DNA of 64,000 nt from positions 1 to 64,000 of the forward strand of contig NZ_CAKKNA010000019.1 of NCBI RefSeq assembly GCF_918741275.1. Direction: 5' to 3'. The DNA comes from Bacillus sp. CECT 9360. Its GTDB lineage: Bacteria; Bacillota; Bacilli; Bacillales; DSM-1321. Of the stretch, positions 25,297 through 34,635 are shown piece by piece. The notes under the pieces were generated by a model. That model saw only the letters and a list, made by a program, of their open reading frames with translations, made no database searches and was not told where the DNA came from. The number at the start of each line of letters is the position of its first letter. The first letter of the stretch is position 1. The translations under genes were made by a program, and so were the position numbers.

Positions 25297-26769
25297 ATGT
25301 ATTCTAAATATGTAGATGACAGTTACGGACTTCATACGGATTTATACCAAATAAACATGGCCGAAACGTATTGGCAGGACAACATACATACCCGCACAGC
25401 CGTTTTTGAGTTGTTTTTCAGAAAGCTGCCGTTTAAGAGCGGCTATGCGATTTTCGCTGGACTTGAAAAAGTCATCCATTATATTCAGAATTTCCGTTTT
25501 TCGGATACCGATCTGGCTTATCTGCGGAATGATTTAGGATATGATCCGGATTTTTTGCAATATTTAAGCGAGCTTCGCTTCAGCGGCAATATCCGCTGTA
25601 TGAAGGAAGGGGAACTGGTCTTTGCCAATGAGCCGATTCTTCGGGTCGAAGCGCCGCTTGGCGAAGCTCAGTTAGTTGAAACGGCGCTGCTTAACATCGT
25701 CAACTATCAAACGCTCGTGGCCACGAAAGCATCACGGATTAAACAGGTCATCGGCAACGACTCGGCACTTGAATTTGGTTCCCGACGCGCCCAAGAAATG
25801 GATGCGGCGATCTGGGGAGCCCGGGCCGCCTATATTGCCGGATTCGATTCCACAAGCAATGTGCGGGCGGGGAAGCTGTTTGGCATTCCTGTTTCGGGAA
25901 CTCATGCCCATTCGATGATTCAGGCCTATAAAGATGAATATAAAGCGTTCCATAAGTATGCGAGCACACATAAGGATTGTGTATTCCTTGTCGACACATA
26001 CGATACACTGCGGTCAGGAGTACCGAATGCCATCCGGGTCGCACTAGAGCTAGGTGATAAAATCAACTTTAAAGGCATCCGACTTGATAGCGGGGATCTT
26101 TCGTATTTATCCAAGGAAGCAAGAAGGATGCTGGATGAGGCCGGGTTTACGGAAACGAAGATCATCGCTTCCAACGACTTGGATGAATATACGATCATCA
26201 ACCTGAAGTCCCAGGGGGCAAAAATTGATATTTGGGGCATTGGTACAAAGCTAATTACCGCCTATGATCAACCGGCTCTCGGCGCCGTCTATAAATTGGT
26301 TTCGATAGAAGATGAAAAAGGGAATATGGTAGATACAATCAAGATTTCATCGAATCCGGAGAAAGTCACGACCCCAGGAAAAAAAAAGGTCTATCGCATT
26401 ATCAATACGGTGAACAAGCATTCGGAGGGAGATTATATTGCGATGGAGGATGAAAATCCGAACGAGGAGAAAAAACTGAAAATGTTCCATCCGGTGCATA
26501 CCTTTTTAAGCAAGTTCGTTACCGATTTTAAAGCGGTCGATCTGCAGGAGAACATTTTTAAAAACGGAGATTTGGTATACAATCCGCCGTCCATGAATGA
26601 GATTCGCCAGAATACGGAGAACAATTTGAACTTGTTATGGGCTGAATACAAGCGTGCGCTTAACCCAGAAGAATATCCAGTCGACCTCAGCGAAAAGTGC
26701 TGGGAGAATAAAATGCGGAACATTGAGGAAGTCAGACAAAAAGTTGAGGCCATGAAGAATCAGGTATAA
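25297..26769 (+). CDS. pncB: Nicotinate phosphoribosyltransferase (PncB)
   Basis: A 490-residue enzyme that joins nicotinate and PRPP to form nicotinate mononucleotide in the Preiss-Handler route. The opening YGLHTDLYQINMAETYW, the FGSRRAQEMDAAIWGARAAYIAGFDSTSNV core, GTHAHSMIQA and the phosphate-binding IRLDSGDL and SNDLDEYTI segments are typical. The ATG at 25297 follows AGGAGG. It sits between nicotinamidase-like and NAD synthetase genes, completing salvage from nicotinamide except for NadD. Confidence 0.95.
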   Translation: MYSKYVDDSYGLHTDLYQINMAETYWQDNIHTRTAVFELFFRKLPFKSGYAIFAGLEKVIHYIQNFRFSDTDLAYLRNDLGYDPDFLQYLSELRFSGNIRCMKEGELVFANEPILRVEAPLGEAQLVETALLNIVNYQTLVATKASRIKQVIGNDSALEFGSRRAQEMDAAIWGARAAYIAGFDSTSNVRAGKLFGIPVSGTHAHSMIQAYKDEYKAFHKYASTHKDCVFLVDTYDTLRSGVPNAIRVALELGDKINFKGIRLDSGDLSYLSKEARRMLDEAGFTETKIIASNDLDEYTIINLKSQGAKIDIWGIGTKLITAYDQPALGAVYKLVSIEDEKGNMVDTIKISSNPEKVTTPGKKKVYRIINTVNKHSEGDYIAMEDENPNEEKKLKMFHPVHTFLSKFVTDFKAVDLQENIFKNGDLVYNPPSMNEIRQNTENNLNLLWAEYKRALNPEEYPVDLSEKCWENKMRNIEEVRQKVEAMKNQV

Positions 26770-26802
26770 TACAAGAAAAGGGAAGAGAGGGAGTAGTAGC
26801 AA

Positions 26803-27633
26803 ATGCGTCCATTACAAAAGCAAATTATTGATAAATTGCTCGTGCAGCCGACGATTGATCCGGAATCAGAGTTTAGAAGAAGTGTTGATTTTTTAAAGGA
26901 TTACTTGAAAAAGCATACTTTCTTAAAGAGCCTGGTATTGGGAATTTCAGGAGGCCAGGATTCTACGTTAGGCGGCTATATCGCTCAAACCGCAGTCAAT
27001 GAACTGATCGAAGAAACTGGCAATAATGAATATCAATTTATCGCTGTCAGCCTTCCATATGGTGTACAGAAAGACGAAGCCGATCGACAGGAAGCGTTAC
27101 AATTCATTAAACCAAGCCGGAATTTAACGGTCAACATCAAACCGGCCGTCGATGCGAGCGTAGAAGCGGTTGAGCAGGCTACAGGCGAAGAGTTGTCCAA
27201 TTTCCTGAAAGGCAATATAAAAGCAAGGGAACGGATGAAAGTTCAATATGACCTGGCAGGGATGTACCATGGCGTCGTCTTGGGAACAGATCACGCGGCG
27301 GAAGCCATCACTGGGTTTTTCACGAAACATGGCGACGGTGCGGCAGATCTCGTGCCATTATACCGCTTAAATAAAAGACAAGGCAGAGCCATTCTTAAGT
27401 TTGTCGGCGCACCCGAAAAACTGTACAATAAAATCCCTACAGCCGATTTGGAAGACGATAAGCCGCTGATCCCAGATGAAGTGGCATTAGGTGTTTCTTA
27501 CAATGATATCGATGATTATTTAGAAGGAAAAGAAGTAAGGAAAGAAGCGGCTGATAAAATTGAAGGCTGGTATTTAAAGACGGAACATAAACGCAATCCG
27601 GCAATCGATGTATTTGAGGATTGGTGGAAATAG
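26803..27633 (+). CDS. nadE: NH3-dependent NAD+ synthetase (NadE)
   Basis: A 276-residue N-type ATP pyrophosphatase that amidates deamido-NAD to NAD. The P-loop [13 protein letters not shown] is at about residue 47, [16 protein letters not shown] follows, and [28 protein letters not shown] gives the NAD-binding region. Length matches B. subtilis NadE (272), and no glutaminase domain is fused. It is the last gene of the NAD operon; its 3' end runs into an intergenic repeat that may terminate transcription. Confidence 0.96.
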   Translation: MRPLQKQIIDKLLVQPTIDPESEFRRSVDFLKDYLKKHTFLKSLVLGISGGQDSTLGGYIAQTAVNELIEETGNNEYQFIAVSLPYGVQKDEADRQEALQFIKPSRNLTVNIKPAVDASVEAVEQATGEELSNFLKGNIKARERMKVQYDLAGMYHGVVLGTDHAAEAITGFFTKHGDGAADLVPLYRLNKRQGRAILKFVGAPEKLYNKIPTADLEDDKPLIPDEVALGVSYNDIDDYLEGKEVRKEAADKIEGWYLKTEHKRNPAIDVFEDWWK

Positions 27634-27650
27634 AAGGGAAGCCTGCCGCT

Positions 27651-27746
27651 CGGACTTGCCCAGGATGGGCTGGCATCGACTAAGACCTGCCACACGATGT
27701 GGCAGGTCTTAGTCGATGTTCCTCTTACAGGACGCTTGCGCTTTTC
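27651..27746 (-). repeat. Intergenic repeat, copy 2, with a 21-bp perfect hairpin
   Basis: This is the inverted copy of the element at 16612-16707. Its centre (27674-27718) is a perfect 21-bp inverted repeat with a 3-base loop, beginning CATCGACTAAGACC. It lies between convergent nadE and the DinB-like gene and could end both transcripts, although no T-run follows. Confidence 0.7.
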
Positions 27747-28217
27747 TTATTCAAACAGCTTTACGTCAAGGCTGCAGCCATTCACGGTCAAAAAAGCATG
27801 AATTTGTCCCCGGTGATGATAAAAGTGGGATAATATCTCAAGCAGCCATTCGTACCGGGTATAAACGGTGCCCCAGTAAGAAGCTTGTTTTTCACTTAAT
27901 TGGCTTTCAGTAAAACTCAGCGCTTTATCGCTAAAAAAGGTAAAGCTATCCGTCATATATTCCTTGATTTCTTGTTTTGAAACCGGATTTGCCTGAAGGT
28001 AATACTCTTCCATTTCTTTCTGGGAATAGCCACTCATAATATAATAGTCAGCCTTACAAAGGGTGGCGAGATGAACAAACATTTCCCTGATTGTTCTTCT
28101 AACTTCATCAGGTTTCCATTCCAGCAATTCATCCGGTGTTTGTTCAAGCATTTGTATCGATGAATTCACAGCGACCGATAGCTGATGCAGCATTTCTTTT
28201 ACATACAAAGTAATCAC
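27747..28217 (-). CDS. DinB-family (YfiT/YizA-like) protein
   Basis: A 156-residue four-helix DinB-superfamily protein. The metal-binding pattern is suggested by His 49 in EMFVHLATL and the C-terminal HFYHHRGQIHAFL, where the HxxxH-type arrangement is clear. Some members are thiol-dependent transferases; the role here is unknown. The start is uncertain: GTG at 28217, or TTG at 28208 with AGGTG upstream. Confidence 0.75.
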   Translation of the reverse strand: MITLYVKEMLHQLSVAVNSSIQMLEQTPDELLEWKPDEVRRTIREMFVHLATLCKADYYIMSGYSQKEMEEYYLQANPVSKQEIKEYMTDSFTFFSDKALSFTESQLSEKQASYWGTVYTRYEWLLEILSHFYHHRGQIHAFLTVNGCSLDVKLFE

Positions 28218-28285
28218 CTGCTTTTTTTTATTTGTATTTATTTTACCGTAATAGTAAGAGGAATTGGTCCAAGGAGGAAAAAGTT

Positions 28286-28960
28286 ATGGAGAACATCGCG
28301 ATATCGTGGAGCGGAGGTAAGGACGGGTGCATGGCGCTGCATAGATTAATAGAACAGGGTGATTCCGTAAAATGCTTGTTTACGACTTTGCCAGAAGATA
28401 TCGACGGAAGGACTTGACATGGAGAAAAAGCGGAATCGATCAAACTTCAGGGCGAGGCGCTCGGCATTCCGGTCGAATTTATCCACTGTACCTTCAAGAC
28501 ATATACGGAAGATGTGAAAAACGCTCTTATTCATTTAAAGAATAAATACGGATTGGATGCGGCGGCATTTGGCGACTTATATCTACAAGAACATCGCGAT
28601 TGGGGCGAAAAGGTCTGCGAGGAAATAGGACTAGCCGCCGTTTACCCATTATGGATGCAGGAAAACGAGGCATTGCCTGGTTTGAAGATGTTTGTTGAAT
28701 CGAGTTATAAGGCAACTGTGATTCGGATTCGGGATGATAAATTATCTTTGTCATGGCTGGGTCGGGAACTGGATGAACGTTTTATTGCTGATATCCAAAA
28801 GGAAGATGTGTGCCCGATGGGAGAGGCAGGGGAGTACCATACCTATGTTTATGATGGACCATTATTCCACAGAAAAATAGATTTTACTTGTGGAGAGATT
28901 CTCCCGCTTGAAACAACCAAGCGAATGGAAATTGATGATTTAAAACTAGTCACTAAGTAA
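28286..28960 (+). CDS. Dph6-like ATP pyrophosphatase with in-frame TGA (possible selenoprotein)
   Basis: A 224-codon frame, open except for TGA at codon 44 (28415-28417). The protein is a PP-loop ATP pyrophosphatase related to diphthine-ammonia ligase: SWSGGKDGCMALHRL at residues 8-22, then after the TGA HGEKAESIKLQGEALGIPVEF, FGDLYLQEHRDW and CPMGEAGEYHTYVYDGPLF, all family motifs in one frame. A strong AGGAGG site precedes the ATG. Reading TGA as Sec gives GRT-U-HGEK. A 5-bp hairpin with AGG loop (28450-28462), inside a 6-bp outer stem, lies at the far limit of SECIS distance. The alternative is a simple nonsense mutation. Bacteria lack diphthamide, so the substrate is unknown. Confidence 0.7.
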
Positions 28961-28983
28961 GAAGAGTCGCTACATCTAAAAAG

Positions 28984-29013
28984 AAAAACAGTGGGGATCA
29001 ATCCACTGTTTTT
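28984..29013 (+). terminator. Terminator after the Dph6-like gene
   Basis: AAAAACAGTGG and CCACTGTTTTT form an 11-bp stem, followed by CTTTT. Confidence 0.88.
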
Positions 29014-29025
29014 CTTTTGGTTCAT

Positions 29026-29357
29026 TTACTGATTGAAAATGGCTATTTCTTCGTCTGCGTTCTGGGCCTTTTCCAGTTTTTCATTATAGCTCTCTGCTGT
29101 ACGCAAGATTTTTGCGTAATGTTCAGCAAACATATTAAATTGTGTTCAATAACTTGAGACCTTTGTAGCTGAAGAAGCAGTTGTTTCGGAAGGTGACATA
29201 ACCCATCTGAGGAAAAATAGCGACACGGCGATGCAGGAGCGGCATTGCTTTTTTCGACATCATTTCCATATCCGCTTATTAGGTATGTTTTTGAGAGAAA
29301 AGAAATCCTATCCCAATTCGATAGTTTCATAGGGGCAACGACTTTAATAAGTATCAT
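29026..29357 (-). pseudogene. Probable gene relic
   Basis: On the minus strand short pieces of protein-like sequence lie in different frames: MSKKAMPLLHRRVAIFPQ in one, and YAKILRTAESYNEKLEK ending EEIAIFNQ in another, stopping at 29026. A 104-codon frame across the region is compositionally odd. I do not recognise the family; it looks like a small gene broken by at least one frameshift. Confidence 0.35.
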
Positions 29358-29389
29358 TTACGCTAATGAAAGATTGACGAAAGCATTCG

Positions 29390-31348
29390 CTACGGGGCGA
29401 CCGTTCCTTTGTTAAGCCATTTGATGGCCTCAAGTGCATCCGGATTTTCTAATGAAGTTAAATCACCGGCAGGCCGATTCAAATACGCTGATTTAATGAC
29501 GCGGCGCATCACCTTTCCGTTTCTCGTTTTCGGCAGCTCGGAAACGATGTGGATTTCCTTTGGCTGCAGGGACTTGCCGAGATGCTTGACGACCAGCTGG
29601 TAAAGCTCCTGTACAAGCGATTCATCTACTTTTACACCCGTCCTGAGGACTGCGAAGCAAACAGCGGCTTCGCCTTTTACCTCATCCGGCACGCCGATTG
29701 TTGCCGCTTCAACGACTGATTCATGCTCCACAAGTGCGGATTCCAATTCAGCTGGGCCTAGTCGTTTTCCGGCAATATTCAAAATATCATCCGAACGTCC
29801 TGTGATCGTCCAAAATCCATCATCATTCTGAACAACCCAGTCACCGTGTAGCCACGTGTCTTCCCATCTGTTCCAATATGTGCTTTCATAGCGTTTGTTT
29901 TCATTCCAAAACCCGTTTGTCATGCCGACCCAGGGCTGTAAGATTACCAGTTCGCCAACCTGATTGATGACCGGGGAGGCGTTCTCATCATAGACATGGA
30001 CGTCCATTCCGGGGATGGGGGAATTGAATGTCACGGGTGATATCGGCTTCAATAACACGTTACCTAAAATCCCGCCGGAAATTTCCGTTCCCCCGGAATA
30101 ATTCATGATTGGGATTTGTTTTTTTCCGACTTTTTCAAACAGCCAAGTCCAAGGATCTGGATTCCACGGTTCTCCGGTGGAACCAATCGTTCTAAGTGAA
30201 GGAAAATCGTGCTTATCCACCCAGTCGGTGCCGTGCTTCATTAAGCTGCGAATCAAGGTAGGGGAAATCCCCAGCTGGGTTACGGAATGTTTGCTCACAA
30301 GCTGCCAGAGGCGATCAGGCTCGGGAAAGTCAGGCGTACCTTCATATAATAGAATGGACGCACCATTGACAAGCCCCCCAAAAACAAGGAAAGGCCCCAT
30401 CATCCAGCCCATATCGGTAAACCAGAAAAAGGTATCGCCTTGCTTAACATCCATACAAATCCCTGCATCAAAGGCAGCCTTCAAAGGGAAACCTGCATGT
30501 GTATGGACGGCTCCTTTCGGTTTGCCGGTGGTCCCTGATGTATATATCAGCATGAATGGATCGTTTGCATTTGTATCGGCGCTTTTGTAAGTGCTTTCGC
30601 TTTTTGTCAAATCAGTCCACTTCATATCACGTTTTACATCCCATGGCACATCTTGTCCCGTTCGTTCGACCACGATGACCTTTTCGATAGTAGGAGACAT
30701 GGCAGCTGCACGATCTGCCTCTTCTTTCATCATAATCATTTTGCCGCGGCGATAATAACCATCAGCCGTTATTAATACTTTTGATCCGGCTGCATTGATG
30801 CGGGTTGCGACCGCCTCGGCTCCATAACCGGAAAAGGCAGGCGAAAAGATCGCGCCGATTTTGGCGATGGCTAGTAAGGAGATGACGGTTTCTGGAATCA
30901 TCGGCAAGTAAAGTGTTACGACATCCCCTTTTTTGATTCCGATCGAAGTAAGGCCGAAAGCTGCTTTGGAAACTTCACGGCTTAGCTGTTCAAACGTGAA
31001 AACGGTCTGCTTTCCGTCATCGCCTTCCCAGATGATCGCGTTAAGGTGTTTAGTTTTCTCATTGGTACCCCATTTATCGACTGCATTCTCGACGATATTC
31101 ATCTTTCCGCCGACAAACCATTCCGGATATTTCAAGCCTTTAGATAAATCAATCGTTTTTTCGAAAGGCCGGTTCCATGATATATCGAGTTCTTTTACTG
31201 CTTCGTTCCAAAACCAGGATATATCCTCAATGGATTTGTCATAAAAAGAATCGTAATCGGAAAATCCAAGCTTTGTCATCCATTTATACATTCTCGTTTC
31301 TTTCATATATTCTTCTTTAGGAAACCAAACGGCTTTTTGACCTGACAA
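29390..31348 (-). CDS. ytcI: AMP-forming acyl-CoA synthetase (YtcI-like)
   Basis: A 652-residue member of the acetyl-CoA synthetase group, with the N-terminal ACAS_N-like domain (about 30-90), the P-loop YTSGTTGKPKG (about 270), the A5 region NYSGGTEISGG, the hinge GRSDDILNIAGKRLGPAE and the C-terminal catalytic Lys in KTRNGKVMRR. It resembles B. subtilis YtcI more than AcsA; the substrate could be acetate, propionate or a longer acid. It is a single gene on the minus strand. Confidence 0.87.
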   Translation of the reverse strand: MSGQKAVWFPKEEYMKETRMYKWMTKLGFSDYDSFYDKSIEDISWFWNEAVKELDISWNRPFEKTIDLSKGLKYPEWFVGGKMNIVENAVDKWGTNEKTKHLNAIIWEGDDGKQTVFTFEQLSREVSKAAFGLTSIGIKKGDVVTLYLPMIPETVISLLAIAKIGAIFSPAFSGYGAEAVATRINAAGSKVLITADGYYRRGKMIMMKEEADRAAAMSPTIEKVIVVERTGQDVPWDVKRDMKWTDLTKSESTYKSADTNANDPFMLIYTSGTTGKPKGAVHTHAGFPLKAAFDAGICMDVKQGDTFFWFTDMGWMMGPFLVFGGLVNGASILLYEGTPDFPEPDRLWQLVSKHSVTQLGISPTLIRSLMKHGTDWVDKHDFPSLRTIGSTGEPWNPDPWTWLFEKVGKKQIPIMNYSGGTEISGGILGNVLLKPISPVTFNSPIPGMDVHVYDENASPVINQVGELVILQPWVGMTNGFWNENKRYESTYWNRWEDTWLHGDWVVQNDDGFWTITGRSDDILNIAGKRLGPAELESALVEHESVVEAATIGVPDEVKGEAAVCFAVLRTGVKVDESLVQELYQLVVKHLGKSLQPKEIHIVSELPKTRNGKVMRRVIKSAYLNRPAGDLTSLENPDALEAIKWLNKGTVAP

Positions 31349-31509
31349 TGAAAGACCTCCCCGATACTAATATAATGTAAGAAGTTTTTTAAGATTAAGA
31401 CAATTTTATTATATTATAAAGGGAAATAGAATGAAAAGAGACGGAAGACATACAGATAGGATAAGCCTATTTAATTTTTGAGTTTAGAGAAAGAAGGTAA
31501 GGGGGAGAA

Positions 31510-32127
31510 ATGAAAAAGTATATTTTTTTATTGGATCTCTTGTTTTATTTGGTATTTCCGCTGCTTATTTGGAACGTGGGCAGAGCATATATCGGGGATT
31601 ATAACTCGATGCTGGTATCCTCCATACCGGGAATTCTCTATAGCATTTACCGTTTTTATGAAATCAGAAAAGTAAATTTCACGGGGATATTTATCATTAG
31701 TACCCTCATTATTGGTACGCTTATGGATTTTCTGGCAGGCTCTGCGATGCAGCTGCTTTGGAATAATGTTTTTTTCTCCATTGGCATGGCCGGTTTTTAT
31801 ATGACAACCATCCTAATAAACCGACCGGCCGCCATGCTTTTATCTTTGGATCTTGTTGAGATGCGGGGGAACGACCGGTCGATCACGAAGGATATTTTTT
31901 ATCAAAAGCATATTTTTCAGGTCTTTCAAGGCATTACTTTGCTATTTGCCTTCAAAGAAGTTGTTTTTTCAATGATCAGGGTATTTTTAATTCAAAGATA
32001 TGGGGTAGAGGCGTTTGATCATGGAATTATTTATCGGCAGATCCTTAGCTGGATCTTTACATTGATAAGTGTATTCGGTTTTATCTATATCGCTAAATCG
32101 TTTAATGAAACCCGTACAGTGAGGTAA
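31510..32127 (+). CDS. VC0807-like integral membrane protein
   Basis: A 205-residue protein with about six hydrophobic spans and the segment DYNSMLVSSIPGILYSIYRF, which resembles the VC0807 family of membrane proteins with unknown function. The C-terminal half has an IIYRQILSWIFTLISVFGFIY helix. AAGGGGGAG precedes the ATG. It is a single gene convergent with the TolB-like gene, with no clear terminator between them. Confidence 0.6.
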   Translation: MKKYIFLLDLLFYLVFPLLIWNVGRAYIGDYNSMLVSSIPGILYSIYRFYEIRKVNFTGIFIISTLIIGTLMDFLAGSAMQLLWNNVFFSIGMAGFYMTTILINRPAAMLLSLDLVEMRGNDRSITKDIFYQKHIFQVFQGITLLFAFKEVVFSMIRVFLIQRYGVEAFDHGIIYRQILSWIFTLISVFGFIYIAKSFNETRTVR

Positions 32128-32133
32128 GCTGCG

Positions 32134-33330
32134 CTATTTATGAAAAAGGGAATAGCTGCTTACGTTTTTTATCCATGCTTTGGCCCCATTCCCTTCCTGG
32201 TCTGCTATCCATAGATCACTTTTAGAAAAGTCGTTGCTTATCCGAAGCCAAGTGAGTACCTGAGAAGTAAAGACAGGCTTTTCATCACCAAATCCTTTAG
32301 GCGGGTCGGTGATTTTCTTTTGCGCTTCGCCGGATAAGGACACTTTATAAAGCGAAGGTGACGGGCGCTCTTGAGGCTCATTGGACCATTCGGCTTCTTT
32401 CACCCGTGAAACGACAAACTGCTGATCATCGACCCAGGTAAAACCGAAGTCGGCAAATCCGGCGGGTGTCAGCTCCGCTTTTGTAAAGGCCGGGAAATCG
32501 GCTGTGTTCAGCTTCTTATTTTTAAAGCCAAAGACTATTCTGCCTCCACCAGCTATATAAGCCAGTGTGTTTTTGGTATGTGCCCATTTAGGAGGTGTCA
32601 CATGGGTAATCACTTCATCGAGAACCGTAAAGTCTTTTCCAGCGCTTGAGAGAACACAGAGCATATTGCTGTCCATCGACCATGAAGCAGTCGGAGAAAC
32701 GATGAATGAAATCCATTTCTGGTCTGGTGAAAAGGCGAAATCGCCTGCATTAATCGAGATTATTTCGTTATCTCCTTTTGCCAATGTTTTAGGGATGACA
32801 AAAATTTCTTTCACTGGCATTTTTAAATCCTGGTGAACAGGTATTTTAAACAGAACTGGATTTGTCCAGCCATCAGGTCGCAAATTAGCGGCAGAAGAAA
32901 TAATCAATCCTTTTCCATCCGGCTGCCACTCATAACTGTCGACACCGGTGGCAACATTCCGGAATCCTTTTAAATCAGACATACTTAATCCTCCACCGTG
33001 GTTAAAAGCAATGATATTTTCGGTAGGCGACCACTTGGGGTTCCAGCCTTGTGCAAAGATTCTTTTGTGCTTCTTGCTTTCCATGTTATAGACCCATAAT
33101 TCATTATGGTCGTCCGATACCATATTCTGATACAGTACCCATTTTCCGTCGTGCGACCATTGCGGTGGATACTCAATCTTTCCTTGAGTTGTAATTTGTT
33201 GTTCACGCGAAAGTACTTTAGTCCAAAGATTGCCTTCCCTTATAAAGGCGGCTTGGACAACGTCATCTGCTTGAGCTGCCAAAGGTTGAAGGAAGAAAGC
33301 GAAAAGAATGACTGTAATTATTTTTTTCAT
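32134..33330 (-). CDS. Exported TolB-like beta-propeller protein
   Basis: A 398-residue secreted protein: the signal peptide MKKIITVILFAFFLQPLAAQA is followed by PD40/WD40-like blades (PPQWSHDGKWVLYQN, NPKWSPTENIIAFN, YEWQPDGKGLIIS, FAFSPDQKWISFI). Such propellers act in periplasmic or cell-surface protein contacts. There is no lipobox cysteine, so it is probably released or wall-associated. It stands alone; its partner is unknown. Confidence 0.8.
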   Translation of the reverse strand: MKKIITVILFAFFLQPLAAQADDVVQAAFIREGNLWTKVLSREQQITTQGKIEYPPQWSHDGKWVLYQNMVSDDHNELWVYNMESKKHKRIFAQGWNPKWSPTENIIAFNHGGGLSMSDLKGFRNVATGVDSYEWQPDGKGLIISSAANLRPDGWTNPVLFKIPVHQDLKMPVKEIFVIPKTLAKGDNEIISINAGDFAFSPDQKWISFIVSPTASWSMDSNMLCVLSSAGKDFTVLDEVITHVTPPKWAHTKNTLAYIAGGGRIVFGFKNKKLNTADFPAFTKAELTPAGFADFGFTWVDDQQFVVSRVKEAEWSNEPQERPSPSLYKVSLSGEAQKKITDPPKGFGDEKPVFTSQVLTWLRISNDFSKSDLWIADQEGNGAKAWIKNVSSYSLFHK

Positions 33331-33546
33331 TGTTGACTCCTATTAAAATGGCTTTTGTGTTAATATTTCGTATACTTGTCTGAAACATGTAAATGCTATT
33401 ATGGTAAAATTGTGAAAGAGGCACTAAATTATCACTTTCTTATGTTGTGGACTATAATGAATGTTGAATCGTGAAATATCACTTATAAGGACAAATCGAC
33501 AGCTTCTTCGTTTTATAAATAGAAGCTCGCTTAGGAGAGATGAGAT

Positions 33547-33834
33547 TTGGTTAACGAAGTAATGTTAGATGAGACAGTAATTAAAGTAACTAACTATCAG
33601 GAAGAAGTTGCTGAAAAAACAGGGGCACGCCAAATCAGCTTTGAATTTAAAGTGAAGAGCAGTGAATATCACGATATCACCACATTGCTGTATAAAGGCA
33701 CATTCGATGTGAAAGTGCCGGAAAAAGAGCTAGCATTCGAGGGGACCATCTTAAATTATTACACATCGGTAACCGACCTTTATAAAGAAAACCAGGTTGG
33801 CGACTTCCATCTTGTGCTTGTTGAGAAGAATTAA
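33547..33834 (+). CDS. ykvR: DUF3219 protein (YkvR-like)
   Basis: A 95-residue soluble protein resembling B. subtilis YkvR (DUF3219), with KVTNYQEEVAEKTGARQISFEFKV and the ending VGDFHLVLVEKN. Its function is unknown. TTG at 33547 is used as the start, with AGGAGAG about six bases upstream; an in-frame ATG lies five codons later. A weak hairpin with a T-run (about 33855-33890) follows. Confidence 0.8.
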   Translation: MVNEVMLDETVIKVTNYQEEVAEKTGARQISFEFKVKSSEYHDITTLLYKGTFDVKVPEKELAFEGTILNYYTSVTDLYKENQVGDFHLVLVEKN

Positions 33835-33919
33835 GTCGCTTAAAACGGATAGAGAAAAGGGGCCCAACGCCTCACCTGAAGTCCCTTTTTTCCTGAAACA
33901 AACTTAGAAGGTGAAACAA

Positions 33920-34442
33920 ATGAACGTTAACATAAGGGTGGAGCATGTGAATATTTTGCTTCCATAAAAGAAGTAAACGATTTGGCATTCGGCCAGGAAA
34001 ATGAAGCCAAATTAATTTCGGCGATCCGCAATTCTGAAGAATTTATTTCTGGACTTTCGCTGGTGGCTGAAACGGAAAGTGGAGAACTGATTGGCCACAT
34101 CCTTTTTAGCATTATTTATATCGATCTGGGCATGGAAAAGGTTCCGACGCTTGGGCTGGCGCCGATGGCTGTTAAGCCGGAATACCAGAATCAAGGAATT
34201 GGGTCCACTTTGGTTAAAAGGGGTTTGGAGGTTTCTGGAGAGATGGGTTTTGAACATGTCGCTGTATTGGGACATCCAACCTTTTATCCGAAATTCGGTT
34301 TCATCTCCTCGATAGAGAAAGGAATAGAATCCTCTTTCCCTGTGCCGAATGAGGTTTTCATGGTTTGCGAGCTAAAGGATGGATCTTGAAGGATATTAAA
34401 GGGAAGGTTGTCTATCCTCCACCTTTTGAAAGTGTTGATTAA
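33920..34442 (+). pseudogene. GNAT N-acetyltransferase, two frameshifts
   Basis: The gene starts at ATG 33920 (MNVNIRVEH) with GAAGGTG upstream, slips by one base near 33945 into the frame encoding ASIKEVNDLAFGQENEAKLI, the acetyl-CoA loop VKPEYQNQGIGSTLVKRG, and LGHPTFYPKFGF, then slips again near 34383 into a frame ending LKDIKGKVVYPPPFESVD. These are the three parts of a YhbS-like acetyltransferase of about 174 residues. Both shifts correspond to one lost base, so it is inactive unless they are sequencing errors. A terminator follows. Confidence 0.8.
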
Positions 34443-34485
34443 TTTTGCTGCTAGTAACGAAGATAGCTACAACGTGTCGATTGAA

Positions 34486-34522
34486 GCGAAAGGCAATGGA
34501 TGAGGGCCTTTCGCTTTTTTAG
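34486..34522 (+). terminator. Terminator after the GNAT gene
   Basis: GCGAAAGGC (34486-34494) and GCCTTTCGC (34506-34514) form a 9-bp stem, followed by TTTTTT. Confidence 0.88.
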
Positions 34523-34635
34523 TATGTCCATTTTATCCACCATCGCTTGTTGAATCATGCTAAAATTAAGAGATAGATGCTCAAAAATAGGGCTAATAAA
34601 GACAGAAACAAAATATGTATGAAGGTAGGGGTGGC

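Noticed and set aside
27674-27718. CRISPR-like or insertion-sequence end
   Set aside because: One hairpin with no repeated spacers and no transposase; it belongs to the dispersed repeat instead.
30105-30590. A 161-codon plus-strand frame opposite the acyl-CoA synthetase
   Set aside because: Shadow frame of the conserved synthetase core.
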